From: Pseudomonas sp. SCB32
GTDB lineage: Bacteria; Pseudomonadota; Gammaproteobacteria; Pseudomonadales; Pseudomonadaceae
DNA: 64,000 bases
Reading direction: 5' to 3'
Assembly (NCBI RefSeq): GCF_009189165.1
Contig: NZ_CP045118.1
Span: forward strand, 1,612,001-1,676,000
Shown here: piece by piece, positions 55,276 through 64,000 of the stretch
How the letters are laid out: every line of letters starts with the position of its first letter
Position numbering within the stretch: position 1 is the stretch's first letter
Program-made: the position numbers and the translations under genes
Notes under the pieces: model-generated
The model's database searches: none
Told to the model about the DNA's origin: nothing
Seen by the model: only the letters and a program-made list of their open reading frames with translations

Positions 55276-56685
55276 TCAGGCGAGGCGCAGCGGATGCCGG
55301 GAGACGAGCGGGGTGCTCAGGTTGGTGGTCGGCAGCGGCAGGATGGTCTGGTTATCGAAGCTGGCCAGTTGCAGCCAGAGGTTTTCACCCTCCACGAAGT
55401 GCCCCTGGGGCAGCCAAAGCCCGTGATACCAACCATTGCCGGGCTCGGGGGTGCTCTGCAGTACTCCGGGGTGACGCTGGGCGTCAGGTGCCCGGCGTAG
55501 CCAGACGGGCCGGGGAAGCCCTTTCAAATAGCGCAGGCCCAGGTGCAGCCCGTCAGTGTTCAGGTGCCGCCAGCGCACGATGGCCAGGGTTGGCGTGCCG
55601 TTGCTGTTGAGGATCAGCAGTAGCTGGCCGACCGGGAACTGATTGGCGCGATTACCGGCGCACTGGATGCGGGCGCCTCCGGCGCTCACGTCGAGTATCC
55701 CGGCGTCGCAGCTGCCCTGGTCGCCGGGGGTGAGAAGATGTTGCTGGATAGCGCCAAGTCCAATGACCAGCCGACAGGTGCCGGTCTGCTCCATGCGCTC
55801 GTGCCGGCGAGGGTGGTGTCCCAGCCAGTGGTGACGGACGCGTTCAAGCAGGACTCCCTGGTCGGCTTTGCGCAAGGGCGCGGGGTCGTCCAGGGCGATC
55901 AGCAGCGCTCCCAGCTCCAGGCGCCGCAGTTGCTCGGCAGGTGTGTCGCCGATCTGCTCGTGATTGATGCAGGGCAGGTCGGCCCCCAAGTCGACCAGGT
56001 AGCCCTCCTGGTCCTCCTCATCCCAGGCCTGTAACCGTCCGAGAGCGGCGAGGGGGGCTAGCGCGCCGAACAGCCGCGGGGCTTCTCCCTCGGTCAGGTG
56101 GAAGGGGTTGCTCAGGGCGAGCAGCAGGATCTGCTGGTAAAGGCCGCGCAGGGTGCCGGCGGGTACGGGGTCGAAGGCCGCAGCCACTGGTTCGTCGAGA
56201 CACTCCTGAAACTCGCCGATCCAGTACAGCAGATGGCTGTCACGCCAGAGTGCGCCGGGCGGCTGCTGGTACTGCTGGTAGTGGCGCAGCAGCGCCTGGG
56301 CGAGGAAGTGCTGGGCCATGTACAGGCACCAGGCCATGTGCGGCAGCGACGGCTTGCGGCCCTGCAGGATCTGCAGCAGCAAGCGCTTGAAGCCCGCCGC
56401 CAGCTCGGTGCAGAAATGCACGATGAGCGCCGGCAGAGCCTTTTCGTGGCGAATCAGCTGCGAATAGTGGCGATATTCTTCGGTCAGGCTTTGCAGGGCG
56501 CGTTGCCTTTCCAGTAAGGTCAGCGCACATCGGTTGAGGCGAAACAGTGTGCCCAGGGCCTTCTGCAGTCCTTCCAGCGCAGGAAGGCGCCGGGACTCCT
56601 GAAGCCCAGCCGCCAGATTGCTCATTGCATCGGAATCCTCCTCGAGGATATCCGGCACCGCCAGACGCAAGGCATCGAGCGTCAT
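55276..56685 (-). CDS. PilZ-domain protein with large helical N-terminal region
   Basis: 469 residues. The first ~280 are helical and Leu-rich without a known domain (ALEGLQKALGTLFRLNRCAL, HMAWCLYMAQHFLAQALLRH). A PilZ domain follows with RxxxR at 293-297 (RRHER) and DxSxxG at 332-337 (DVSAGG), both c-di-GMP-contacting motifs intact. A C-terminal ~80 residues end the protein. It has no membrane segment. Predicted c-di-GMP effector of unknown output. It is divergent from the TlpA-like gene with only 30 bases between the starts, so promoters must overlap the coding regions. Confidence 0.83.
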   Translation of the reverse strand: MTLDALRLAVPDILEEDSDAMSNLAAGLQESRRLPALEGLQKALGTLFRLNRCALTLLERQRALQSLTEEYRHYSQLIRHEKALPALIVHFCTELAAGFKRLLLQILQGRKPSLPHMAWCLYMAQHFLAQALLRHYQQYQQPPGALWRDSHLLYWIGEFQECLDEPVAAAFDPVPAGTLRGLYQQILLLALSNPFHLTEGEAPRLFGALAPLAALGRLQAWDEEDQEGYLVDLGADLPCINHEQIGDTPAEQLRRLELGALLIALDDPAPLRKADQGVLLERVRHHWLGHHPRRHERMEQTGTCRLVIGLGAIQQHLLTPGDQGSCDAGILDVSAGGARIQCAGNRANQFPVGQLLLILNSNGTPTLAIVRWRHLNTDGLHLGLRYLKGLPRPVWLRRAPDAQRHPGVLQSTPEPGNGWYHGLWLPQGHFVEGENLWLQLASFDNQTILPLPTTNLSTPLVSRHPLRLA

Positions 56686-56715
56686 GAACACCCCGCATAC
56701 ACGAGGACTGAAGGC

Positions 56716-57186
56716 ATGGGAGTGCGGCTCCATATTGTGATGGGACTGGTCGCCGGCCTGCTCCTGGCCGGTTGTTCGGCGGACTATGGCACCGATCAGC
56801 ACGGACAGAAAGTAACCGCTGCGAGCATAGATGGCCAGTGGCTAGTTATTAATTATTGGGCCGAATGGTGCGCACCGTGCCGCAAGGAAATTCCCGAGCT
56901 GAACCGGCTCGCTGAGGAGGGCAAGGCAAAGGGCTTCCGCGTGCTGGGCGTGAACTACGACGGCTTGCGCGATGCCGATCTGGCGAAGGCCGCACAGGCG
57001 CTGGCGGTGCAGTACACCGTGCTGGCGGATGATCCTGCTCCGCGCTATAGCCTGCCGCGCAGCGAAGCGCTGCCTGTCACCTATATCGTCGACCCTGAGG
57101 GCAAGTTGCGCGAGCAGTTGCTTGGCGAGCAGACTGCCGCCGGCCTGCAGGCGCGCCTGACCGCGCTGCGGGAGGAGAAGCACTGA
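56716..57186 (+). CDS. TlpA-like thioredoxin lipoprotein
   Basis: 156 residues. Lipobox LLLAGC (Cys20), then a thioredoxin fold with active site WCAPC (Cys52, Cys55) in INYWAEWCAPCRKEIPELNR and the cis-Pro region SEALPVTYIVDPEGKL. Probably an envelope-anchored disulfide reductase. Its stop overlaps the acylphosphatase start by one base. Confidence 0.88.
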   Translation: MGVRLHIVMGLVAGLLLAGCSADYGTDQHGQKVTAASIDGQWLVINYWAEWCAPCRKEIPELNRLAEEGKAKGFRVLGVNYDGLRDADLAKAAQALAVQYTVLADDPAPRYSLPRSEALPVTYIVDPEGKLREQLLGEQTAAGLQARLTALREEKH

Positions 57187-57461
57187 TGGCCAGAATCTGT
57201 CTGCACGGTTATGTGAGTGGCAAGGTGCAGGGCGTGTACTTCCGCCAGGGCACGCAGGAACAGGCCGAGCGCCTGGACATCGACGGCTGGGCGCGCAATC
57301 TGGATGACGGTCGGGTGGAGGTGTTGCTCGAGGGGGAGGAGGACGCCGTGCGCGAGCTGGAGAAGTGGCTGGCCCGTGGGCCGGTCAAGGCGAAAGTGGT
57401 GGCGGTGGAGCTGGAGCCGATGACGCCTCAGGGGATCACCGGCTTCATCGTGCGCCGCTAA
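57186..57461 (+). CDS. acylphosphatase
   Basis: 91 residues, the standard length. Hydrolyses acyl phosphates. Catalytic Arg20 in GKVQGVYFRQGT and Asn38 in DGWARNLDDGRVEV are both present. Coupled to the upstream thioredoxin gene through a TGATG junction; convergent with the lipoprotein gene, stops one base apart. Confidence 0.95.
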   Translation: MARICLHGYVSGKVQGVYFRQGTQEQAERLDIDGWARNLDDGRVEVLLEGEEDAVRELEKWLARGPVKAKVVAVELEPMTPQGITGFIVRR

Positions 57462-57462
57462 G

Positions 57463-58422
57463 TCAGTTGCTCGCTGCGCCGGGGTCGGCGGCCAGGCGAC
57501 CGGCATCGGTCATCAGGCTGTGGAGGAACTCCTTCTGCAGCTCCGGATCGTTGCGTGTCAGTTCGATCAGGCTCTGTTCCAGCTCGCTGGCTTCCTCTTC
57601 CATGCCGAGCTCGGACAGGCGCTTCACGCGGTGCACCCAGTGGTGCACGTCATCCGCTTCCAGGTCGTCGTAGATCAGCCTGTGAGCTTCCTGCAGCTTG
57701 CCGCGCAGTGAGCGGCTGACCTGCAGGCTGGCATCGGCACGGGTGTCATCCGTCGGGTCCTGCACACTGAACTGCAGACGGCCGATTCGGCTCACCTCTT
57801 CGTCACTGAAGGGACCTTCCAGCAGGTTCAGGCGCAGCACGCCATGACGGTCAGTCAGCAGCTCCTGGGAGTTCTTGCCGGCGGTGATGGTCACCGGACG
57901 TTCCGACCAGGGCAGGCTCGAATACTCCGTGCGCTTGTCGCGCTGGTGCTCTTCGATGGCGGCCAGGTTCTGTTCGGCGCGGCCGTTGGACTGCATGTTC
58001 ATGAACGGATTCATGCCGTCGATGCCATAGCGGATCCAGCCGCGGGTAACGCTTTCCGGCAGGTTGCCGAGGGCGAACACGTTGACCACGTTGGCGCCGA
58101 TACCGCCAACGAAGGCCACGATGCCCAGCGGCATTTCGTAGACCTTGCGCCAGCCCTGGTAAGGCGTATAGCGGTCGTAACGGCGGGTGACCTCGAACTC
58201 GGTGACCTCGAAGGTCTTCTGCTCCTGCACGCGAATGCGTCGCTGCGGCAGCTCCAGGGTGCCTGGCGTGCCCACGTCGATCTGCAGGTTGTGATCGAGC
58301 AGTTTGCGCTCGACACGTTCTTCATGCTCGCTGCGTTGCGACAGCTGGTTGGCGCAGCCGCTCAGCAGGAGGCTGCCGCACAAGGCGGCAGCCGCGAGGC
58401 TGGAGGTACTTCGGGGGAACAT
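57463..58422 (-). CDS. conserved lipoprotein of unknown function
   Basis: 319 residues with lipobox LLLSGC. The mature protein is rich in charged residues. It contains a hydrophobic central segment (MPLGIVAFVGGIGANVVNVF) that may be a buried or membrane-inserting helix, and a C-terminal helical bundle (LSELGMEEEASELEQSLIEL). No family recognised. It starts 8 bases after the proS stop on the same strand, so the two are likely cotranscribed. Confidence 0.78.
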   Translation of the reverse strand: MFPRSTSSLAAAALCGSLLLSGCANQLSQRSEHEERVERKLLDHNLQIDVGTPGTLELPQRRIRVQEQKTFEVTEFEVTRRYDRYTPYQGWRKVYEMPLGIVAFVGGIGANVVNVFALGNLPESVTRGWIRYGIDGMNPFMNMQSNGRAEQNLAAIEEHQRDKRTEYSSLPWSERPVTITAGKNSQELLTDRHGVLRLNLLEGPFSDEEVSRIGRLQFSVQDPTDDTRADASLQVSRSLRGKLQEAHRLIYDDLEADDVHHWVHRVKRLSELGMEEEASELEQSLIELTRNDPELQKEFLHSLMTDAGRLAADPGAASN

Positions 58423-58430
58423 CGCTCTGC

Positions 58431-60146
<1,716 letters not shown>

Positions 60147-60248
60147 CTTTGGCCGTTATGTCGGTTGCGAAGAGGGATATAGGCTGGGCATTGTACGGTG
60201 CAGGTCCGGCTGCGTACAGGGCGCGGCGGGCAGAGAGGGAGGAGTAAG

Positions 60249-60665
60249 GTGAGTCGACTGAATGCAGCGCAGGTACAGGCGTTCATCCGGGCTGGATTGC
60301 CCATGGCGGACGAAATGGATTTTCGTATCGATGCACTGGAGGGGCGTAGCGCGTTCGCGCGGATACCGTTCCACGGCAAGCTGGTTCGTCCTGGCGGAAC
60401 AGTGTCCGGACCGACCATCATGGCGCTGGCAGATGCAGCGATGTATGCGGTGATTCTGGCTCAGCTGGATAACGTCGAGATGGCCGTTACTTCCAACCTC
60501 AATATCAATTTTCTCAGCAAGCCGAAGCCGGAAGATCTTTTGGCAGAGGCGAAGATATTAAAGTTGGGGCGTCGTCAAGTGGTATGTGAGGTGTCTGTCT
60601 ATTCCGTGAGCAATCAAGAAGAGTTGGTTGCCCATGTAACCGGCACCTATGTGTTGCCGATGTAA
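60249..60665 (+). CDS. PaaI-type hotdog-fold thioesterase
   Basis: 138 residues from a GTG with GGAGTAAG directly upstream. The hotdog domain contains GGTVSGPTIMALADAAMYAV, the catalytic Asp/Gly-Thr region of the PaaI/YdiI group, and TSNLNINFLSKPKPEDLLAE. Cleaves acyl-CoA thioesters; substrate unknown. It is divergent from proS and convergent with oprD across a terminator. Confidence 0.85.
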   Translation: MSRLNAAQVQAFIRAGLPMADEMDFRIDALEGRSAFARIPFHGKLVRPGGTVSGPTIMALADAAMYAVILAQLDNVEMAVTSNLNINFLSKPKPEDLLAEAKILKLGRRQVVCEVSVYSVSNQEELVAHVTGTYVLPM

Positions 60666-60698
60666 CAAGTTCGTTCGAAGTTGTTTGCAAAATGCATG

Positions 60699-60725
60699 AA
60701 AAAGCCCGGCCGAAGCCGGGCTTTT
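60699..60725. terminator. bidirectional terminator between thioesterase and oprD
   Basis: AAAAAGCCCGGC-CGAA-GCCGGGCTTTT with A and T runs on the two sides, between convergent genes. Confidence 0.9.
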
Positions 60726-60748
60726 CATTACCTGCAGTTTGTTCTGTA

Positions 60749-62083
60749 TTACAGAACAGACAGCGGGTAGTCCACGATCAGGCGGAACTCGTCGGCGTTG
60801 CCATCGATCTGAGTGGAGTTGGCGCGGTGCCAAGCCTGACGGACGCGGAAGGACAGGTCTTTGGCCGGGCCTTCCTGGATCACGTACTTGGCTTCCACGT
60901 TGGTTTCGTGGTGGCGGTCGTCATCACCCCAGAGGCCGGCGTAGGCGGTGCCTTCAGCCTTGCTGCCGTCGATGTGGTCGCCATGGACGTAACGGGTCAT
61001 GAAGGTCAGGCCAGGTACGCCGTATTCCTTCATGTTCAGGTCGTAACGAGCCTGCCAGGATTGTTCGCCCGGGCCGTTGAAGTCGGAGTACTGCACGGAG
61101 TTGGCGAGGAAGATCGAGTCAGCGCCCTTGTTGCTGTTGCGCTCGCCCGGTTCGCCGCCGACGCCCAGGTAGTCGAACGGAGTGTTGCCGTTCACTTTCT
61201 GGAAGGCCACGGTGAAGGTATGCGCGCTCAGGGTGTAAGCGGCTGCCAGGGAGAAGGTGTTGTTGTTGATTTCGCCAAGCTTGGCGGTGCCTTCGTCCTT
61301 GGTGTTGTAGTAGTTGAAGTCCAGGCCCAGGGACTGGTTGTCGGCGATCGGCAGGGTGTAGTTCAGGTTGAGGTAGTACTGGTTCCACAGGTCTTCCAGC
61401 TTGGAACCGTACACGGACGCGCTGAGCTCTTTGTTGAACGCGTACTTGCCGCCGACGAAGTCCGCAGTCTTGGTGGTTTCGCCACCGTACTGGGAGAACA
61501 GTTCGCCGTCGCGGTTGGTGGTAACCTGGTTGGTGGAGGAGTAGAAGTGGCCGGCTTCAACGTCCAGGCCATCGATCTCGCTGCTCATCAGGTTCAGACC
61601 GCTGGCGGTCTGTGGGATCAGGCGGGTGCCGCCCACTGCGAATACCGGGTTCTGCGGCTGCATGTCGCCCGCTTTCAGCTCGGTCTTCGATACGCGGACT
61701 TTAACGGCGGCGCCTGCCTTGCCATAGTCCTTGGCCGGCTCGCCGTCGCTGCCTACCGGCAGGTTGCCGGTGCCGGAGGTGCCTTTGCCGCCATCCAGCT
61801 TCAGGCCCAGGTAACCGAAGGCATCAACGCCGAAACCGACGGTGCCTTGGGTGAAGCCGGAGTTGTAGTTTGCCCAGAAGCCCTGAGTCCAGTCTTTGGA
61901 GTCATGGGCGCCGTTGACGTTGTTACGATTGAAGTAGTAGTTGCGAACCAGGAAGTTCAGGCTGCTGTCTTCGACAAAGCCTTTAGCGTCAGCCTGGTTG
62001 CCTACGAAGGGTTCGGCCATTGCCAGTTGCGTGGTGCCTGCAGATACCGCCAGGGCGATGGCGCTCCACTTCATCACTTTCAT
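60749..62083 (-). CDS. oprD: OprD-family porin, probable OprD orthologue
   Basis: 444 residues. Signal peptide MKVMKWSAIALAVSAGTTQL... ending AMA, then a mature protein rich in aromatic barrel strands. FLVRNYYFNR, DWTQGF, GTVGFGVDAFGYLGLKLDG, NSVQYSDFNGPGEQSWQARY and the C-terminal FRVRQAWHRAN...FRLIVDYPLSVL closely follow my recollection of P. aeruginosa OprD. That porin admits basic amino acids and carbapenems. The proS neighbour matches the PA0956-PA0958 order. RBS AAAGGAG precedes ATG by 8 bases. Confidence 0.9.
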   Translation of the reverse strand: MKVMKWSAIALAVSAGTTQLAMAEPFVGNQADAKGFVEDSSLNFLVRNYYFNRNNVNGAHDSKDWTQGFWANYNSGFTQGTVGFGVDAFGYLGLKLDGGKGTSGTGNLPVGSDGEPAKDYGKAGAAVKVRVSKTELKAGDMQPQNPVFAVGGTRLIPQTASGLNLMSSEIDGLDVEAGHFYSSTNQVTTNRDGELFSQYGGETTKTADFVGGKYAFNKELSASVYGSKLEDLWNQYYLNLNYTLPIADNQSLGLDFNYYNTKDEGTAKLGEINNNTFSLAAAYTLSAHTFTVAFQKVNGNTPFDYLGVGGEPGERNSNKGADSIFLANSVQYSDFNGPGEQSWQARYDLNMKEYGVPGLTFMTRYVHGDHIDGSKAEGTAYAGLWGDDDRHHETNVEAKYVIQEGPAKDLSFRVRQAWHRANSTQIDGNADEFRLIVDYPLSVL

Positions 62084-62225
62084 TGTGATTGCTCCTTTGG
62101 TTTTGAAATTATCTGCCATCACAGTGCCGCGGTGACGGCTCATTCTTTTTGTCGGCGCTAACTTATAGCACGCGTGTTCTCTTGGCGATAGTTGCTTAAA
62201 TAATCACGCGAAAACTTTACTGGGC

Positions 62226-62253
62226 TGTCGCAAACCTGCATGAAGCGTGTCGC
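62226..62253 (-). promoter_or_regulatory. candidate ArgR site upstream of oprD
   Basis: Two direct TGTCGC half-sites, at 62226-62231 and 62248-62253, are 22 bases apart, close to the 21-base period of P. aeruginosa ArgR half-sites (TGTCGC-N8-AA-N5). They lie about 145-170 bases upstream of the oprD start. The AA positions do not fit well. The rest of the 718-base gap (62084-62801) is AT-richer than average and holds no gene that I can support. Confidence 0.4.
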
Positions 62254-62801
62254 ATTCAGGCAGACCTGATGTTGCAAAAGAGATTTTCCCCCGGTTTGCA
62301 GCATGTCGTGCGTTGCGTCAGCCAATGTGGTTCGTTCTCCATTGACCACTTTCGGGTCCTTTCGTCGCGCTGCCTGCGGCTGGCGCGGCATCAATGTCCT
62401 TGCCCTTCGTCCCGCGTCTAGCAACAAGCGTGCACAATTGCTCCGTTGTTGTCTCGCGTCGTCGGGCCCGCGGCGCGATGACACATTTCACGGCTTCCTT
62501 GGCGGTTTTGCAATAAAGAGCATGCGTCGATGTCGTTTTCAGAATTGTGTCGTGTTAGCTGATTTGGCTATTTTTCGATGCTTTTCGGGTTTCTTTGCGG
62601 TGGATTCGCTTCCGGCGGCCTGTTGTCGGAATCTGTAGCGAGCACAATCTGTGCGTCTTTGTGGTGCGCCGCGTGGTGTCATGCCCGGGGGAGTGCATGG
62701 TTCGGCGTATTCGCTGGCGGGGCGCTCTAGTATCCTTCGCGCCCTTGGGCCCCTGGCGGGGCTAGTCTTATCAATGCGTTCGTCGAACAGGAGATGTGGT
62801 T

Positions 62802-63227
62802 ATGTTCGCCCTGGATTCCCGCCTGAAGCAGGACACTGTCCCGGTGGGGGATTTTCCATTGAGCAGTCTGCTGCTGATGAATGACTCGCAGTACCCGTGG
62901 TTCATCCTGGTGCCCCGGCGTGAGGATGTCAGTGAGCTGTTCCAGCTGGATCCCGAGGATCAGCAGCAGCTCTGGAAGGAGGCTACGCAGTTAGCCGAAA
63001 CCCTCAAGGACACCTTCTGTGCCGACAAGATGAATGTTGCCAATCTCGGTAACGTCGTCAGCCAGCTGCATGTGCATGTGATCGTCCGCCGCCGTAGTGA
63101 CGTGGCCTGGCCGGGCCCGGTCTGGGGTCGCCATCCGGCAGTGCCGTACAGTGCCGAGGAACTTGCCAGCTTGCGCGAGAAACTGCGCATGGTGCTGGGT
63201 GACGATTTCCGTTTCGCACAGGAGTGA
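62802..63227 (+). CDS. HIT-family protein
   Basis: 141 residues of the histidine-triad nucleotide-binding fold. The triad region reads QLHVHVIVRRRSD, so the first two histidines are present but the third is Ile, as in a subgroup of bacterial HIT proteins. RBS AGGAG lies 8 bases before ATG; a GTG two codons upstream is an alternative. The slyX gene follows 3 bases after the stop. Confidence 0.88.
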   Translation: MFALDSRLKQDTVPVGDFPLSSLLLMNDSQYPWFILVPRREDVSELFQLDPEDQQQLWKEATQLAETLKDTFCADKMNVANLGNVVSQLHVHVIVRRRSDVAWPGPVWGRHPAVPYSAEELASLREKLRMVLGDDFRFAQE

Positions 63228-63230
63228 GTG

Positions 63231-63437
63231 ATGGAGCTGGAAGATCGGGTTGCCGACCTGGAGAGCCGATTGGCATTTCAGGATGATGCATTGCAGACCC
63301 TGAGTGATGTGGTCTACGACCAGGAGCGGGTGATCGAGCGTCTGCGGCTGCAGATGCAGGCGCTGATCAAGCGTCTTGAGGACCTGCAGGGGCAGGTGGG
63401 CGTCGCGGATGATGAGGCGCCGCCGCCGCATTACTGA
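63231..63437 (+). CDS. slyX: SlyX family protein
   Basis: 68 residues, a coiled coil throughout ([20 protein letters not shown] ... [15 protein letters not shown]) with the conserved C-terminal APPPHY. Typical SlyX length. Its precise role is not known. Starts within the HIT gene end region; a terminator follows 16 bases after the stop. Confidence 0.92.
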   Translation: MELEDRVADLESRLAFQDDALQTLSDVVYDQERVIERLRLQMQALIKRLEDLQGQVGVADDEAPPPHY

Positions 63438-63453
63438 ATGCGTGGACTCGAGC

Positions 63454-63491
63454 CAATAAAAAAGCCCGCCAATCGGCGGGCTTTTTTATTG
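63454..63491. terminator. bidirectional terminator between slyX and cold-shock gene
   Basis: CAATAAAAAAGCCCGCC and GGCGGGCTTTTTTATTG are near-perfect inverted arms around AATC, between convergent genes. Confidence 0.92.
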
Positions 63492-63497
63492 GGGTGT

Positions 63498-64000
63498 TCA
63501 GCGGCGGTTGGGCAGGGCCGCGATCACGTCCTCGGCCTGCAGTCCCTTGTCGCGCTGGACGACGGAGAACTCCACTCGCTGGCCTTCGATCAGGATGCGG
63601 TGGCCTTCGCCGCGGATGGCGCGGAAGTGCACGAAGATGTCTTCCCCGGAATCGCGGGAGATGAAGCCGAAGCCCTTGGAGGTGTTGAACCACTTCACGG
63701 TGCCGGTTTCGCGGCTTTCGTCGGTCATTGGTGTCGTGGTTGTGGGGCGGGCTTGGGTCTTGTTCAGGCTCGCCGCCCATTGCAGGGTGACGGCTGCGGC
63801 GAGGCTCAGCAGTGGCAGCAGAACGGCCGGTTGTTCGCCGATGAAAGGCAGGGGTGCGAGCAGGATCAGCACTTGCAGTACGACGGCCAGGACTACCAGG
63901 GCGGTCGACAGGCTCTGCAGCGCGGCAGGTTGCTTGAGGCCGCTGCTGGGAGCGAGCAGCAGGCTGGTCAGGCCGAGCAGGGCAAGGTAGATGGCATCGT
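63498..64000 (-). CDS. cold-shock-domain membrane protein, partial at window edge
   Basis: The frame stays open to the right edge, so the 5' end is outside the window; a GTG at 63872 and an ATG at 63728 inside it are probably not the real start. The visible N-terminal part is hydrophobic: [16 protein letters not shown], then [20 protein letters not shown] and [18 protein letters not shown] linker ([20 protein letters not shown]) joins this to a complete cold-shock domain with the RNA-binding motifs [16 protein letters not shown] and DIFVHFRAI. It thus resembles the P. aeruginosa protein in the same position, a membrane-tethered single-strand nucleic-acid-binding protein. Confidence 0.85.
   Translation of the reverse strand, partial: DAIYLALLGLTSLLLAPSSGLKQPAALQSLSTALVVLAVVLQVLILLAPLPFIGEQPAVLLPLLSLAAAVTLQWAASLNKTQARPTTTTPMTDESRETGTVKWFNTSKGFGFISRDSGEDIFVHFRAIRGEGHRILIEGQRVEFSVVQRDKGLQAEDVIAALPNRR

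Noticed and set aside
60692..62161. 489-codon open frame antisense to oprD
   Set aside because: It begins in the terminator hairpin and has no family signature; oprD carries a signal peptide, RBS and clear homology.
62158..62484. 108-codon minus-strand frame in the oprD upstream gap
   Set aside because: No RBS, no domain, Arg/Gln-rich low complexity, and it overlaps the presumed oprD control region.
63498..63872. Start of the cold-shock protein at 63872
   Set aside because: The frame is open to the window edge with hydrophobic sequence continuing upstream, so this GTG is only the first possible start inside the window.

Overview
The window comes from a high-GC gammaproteobacterium of the genus Pseudomonas. 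It is close enough to the P. aeruginosa group that long runs of genes follow an order I recall from that genome: a FabH-like gene with a sigma factor and then oprO/oprP; the cobalamin block with acyl-CoA dehydrogenase, marR, MFS and glutathione peroxidase; and purN-purM-DUF2066-hda through proS and oprD to slyX and a cold-shock protein. GC-rich codon use, Pseudomonas-type REP palindromes, an OprO/OprP-type and an OprD-type porin fit this. Most of the window is chromosomal core. I see no insertion sequence, prophage, CRISPR array or integration site.

Layout. 1-9.98 kb: a FabH-like condensing enzyme with an ECF-type sigma factor and a zinc-finger anti-sigma-like protein, a DedA-rhodanese fusion, a phosphate/pyrophosphate porin, an acetyltransferase, an acyl-CoA dehydrogenase with an alpha-methylacyl-CoA racemase-like protein, SprT, a Yip1-family membrane protein and a DnaJ-related protein. 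10-14.5 kb: ttcA, a Tag-like glycosylase, a sirtuin, two tandem NlpC/P60 lipoproteins, an O-methyltransferase and tRNA-Ala(CGC). 14.5-18.7 kb (minus strand): pirin, a cystine-type ABC transporter (tcyNLJ) and D-cysteine desulfhydrase.

18.97-25.86 kb holds the most unusual locus. Three SPFH (HflK/HflC-like) membrane proteins, a possible 46-residue protein, a secreted 150-residue protein and a P1B-type metal ATPase are packed head to tail with overlapping starts and stops. Two of the proteins carry long histidine-rich N-terminal tails. I infer a metal-responsive membrane microdomain system; its function is unknown to me.

26.4-29.9 kb (minus strand) is an MCE/Mla-type lipid transport operon. 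30.0-41.4 kb is a cobalamin regulon: a B12 riboswitch, a BtuB-like receptor, then cobO-cobB-bluB-cobD-cobC-cobQ and, after a REP-type insertion, cobP-cobT-phosphatase-cobS, i.e. the late corrin, lower-ligand and nucleotide-loop steps. 41.4-45.9 kb: an acyl-CoA dehydrogenase, a MarR regulator with a matched pair of operators, an MFS transporter with a coupled 40-residue protein, and a periplasmic glutathione peroxidase.

46-64 kb is housekeeping: DUF2167 and DUF3108 proteins, purN-purM, DUF2066, hda, DUF2069, wrbA, an ArsC-like protein, a YihY-family protein, a PilZ protein, a TlpA-like thioredoxin, acylphosphatase, a lipoprotein, proS, a thioesterase, oprD with a candidate ArgR site, a HIT protein, slyX, and a cold-shock-domain membrane protein cut by the window edge.
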